This document shows, piece after piece, positions 63,850 through 64,000 of a stretch of 64,000 nt of DNA; the stretch's first letter is position 1, and every line of letters begins with the position of its first letter. Source of the DNA: Allolobophora icterica. Taxonomy: Eukaryota; Annelida; Clitellata; Crassiclitellata; Lumbricidae. The stretch lies in the NCBI GenBank assembly GCA_963556255.1, contig OY744610.1, positions 63,062,298-63,126,297 of the forward strand, in the 5' to 3' direction. The position numbers and the translations under genes are program-made. A model generated the notes under the pieces. That model worked only from the letters and a program-made list of their open reading frames with translations, made no database searches and was not told the origin of the DNA.

Positions 63850-64000
63850 TCTACATAGCACCTGGTATAGGCTATTATATCTTTACATCACAAGTGGCAC
63901 AGGTTATTTTATCTTTACATCACAAGTGGTATATTCTATTATATCTTTACATCACAAGTGGTATATGCTATTATATCTTTACATCACAAGTGGTACATGC
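63850..64000 (+). repeat. 32-bp tandem repeat, runs off the window
   Basis: At least four units of CATCACAAGTGGTATATG-CTATTATATCTTTA spacing, more regular than the partner array at 14,512-14,700. Confidence 0.85.

Noticed and set aside
63850..64000. CRISPR-like array
   Set aside because: 32-bp units are directly tandem with no unique spacers, and the genome is eukaryotic.

Overview
This 64 kb window looks like a repeat-packed, intergenic stretch of an animal nuclear genome, most likely an invertebrate and possibly a marine deuterostome. The grounds are tRNA-derived SINEs, several 5'-truncated CR1/L2-like LINE ends with GCGCTATATAAA-type tails, long microsatellites, two LTR retrotransposons with the integrase-before-reverse-transcriptase order known from Gmr1-like elements (described mainly from deuterostomes), and a full Maverick/Polinton. 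The species cannot be fixed from sequence alone. The only host coding piece I recognise is one terminal exon of a stum/SPEC3-like membrane protein (10,971-11,149, minus).

Layout. 1-20,500: degenerate host DNA with LINE ends, SINEs, a ~155-bp repeat family whose hallmark is ACACCTTTAAAT, microsatellites and a 384-bp hAT-like MITE (16,291-16,674). 20,658-27,112: minus-strand Gmr1-like LTR element B, with 432-bp LTRs that look identical, TSD GAGCA, and a frameshift in its reverse transcriptase. 27,118-33,618: a second copy of the 2.15-9.23 kb region, including a 1,482-bp tract that appears identical in both copies. 33,623-60,543: an unclassified ~1.1-kb transposon, split by a Maverick/Polinton (33,758-59,574), whose left terminal inverted repeat is itself split by Gmr1-like LTR element A (34,680-41,585; LTRs 477 bp, TSD AAAAG). 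60,544-64,000: the duplicated host sequence resumes, matching 9.23-14.7 kb, and carries a LINE insertion and a piggyBac-like MITE (62,226-62,874) absent from the first copy.

The Polinton is about 18.9 kb without its passenger, with ~1.96-kb terminal inverted repeats (TIRs). It encodes a zinc-binding peptide, a protein-primed DNA polymerase B, a retroviral-type integrase, a phospholipase A2-like protein, an A32-type packaging ATPase, a conserved structural protein, a minor capsid (penton-like) protein broken by one stop codon, a small pVI-like protein, a double jelly-roll major capsid protein, a pX-like membrane-active protein, an adenain-type protease, a phage-tail-fibre-like repeat protein, an unknown protein and a membrane protein. 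Together these are a replication-integration module and a virion module, so this is a virus-like element and not merely a transposon. Its most notable points are a canonical -1 frameshift heptamer that would fuse the protease to the pX-like protein, a fibre-like gene, a PLA2-like gene, and eight copies of a GTGAC/GTCAC palindromic box in the TIRs and in two internal non-coding spots.
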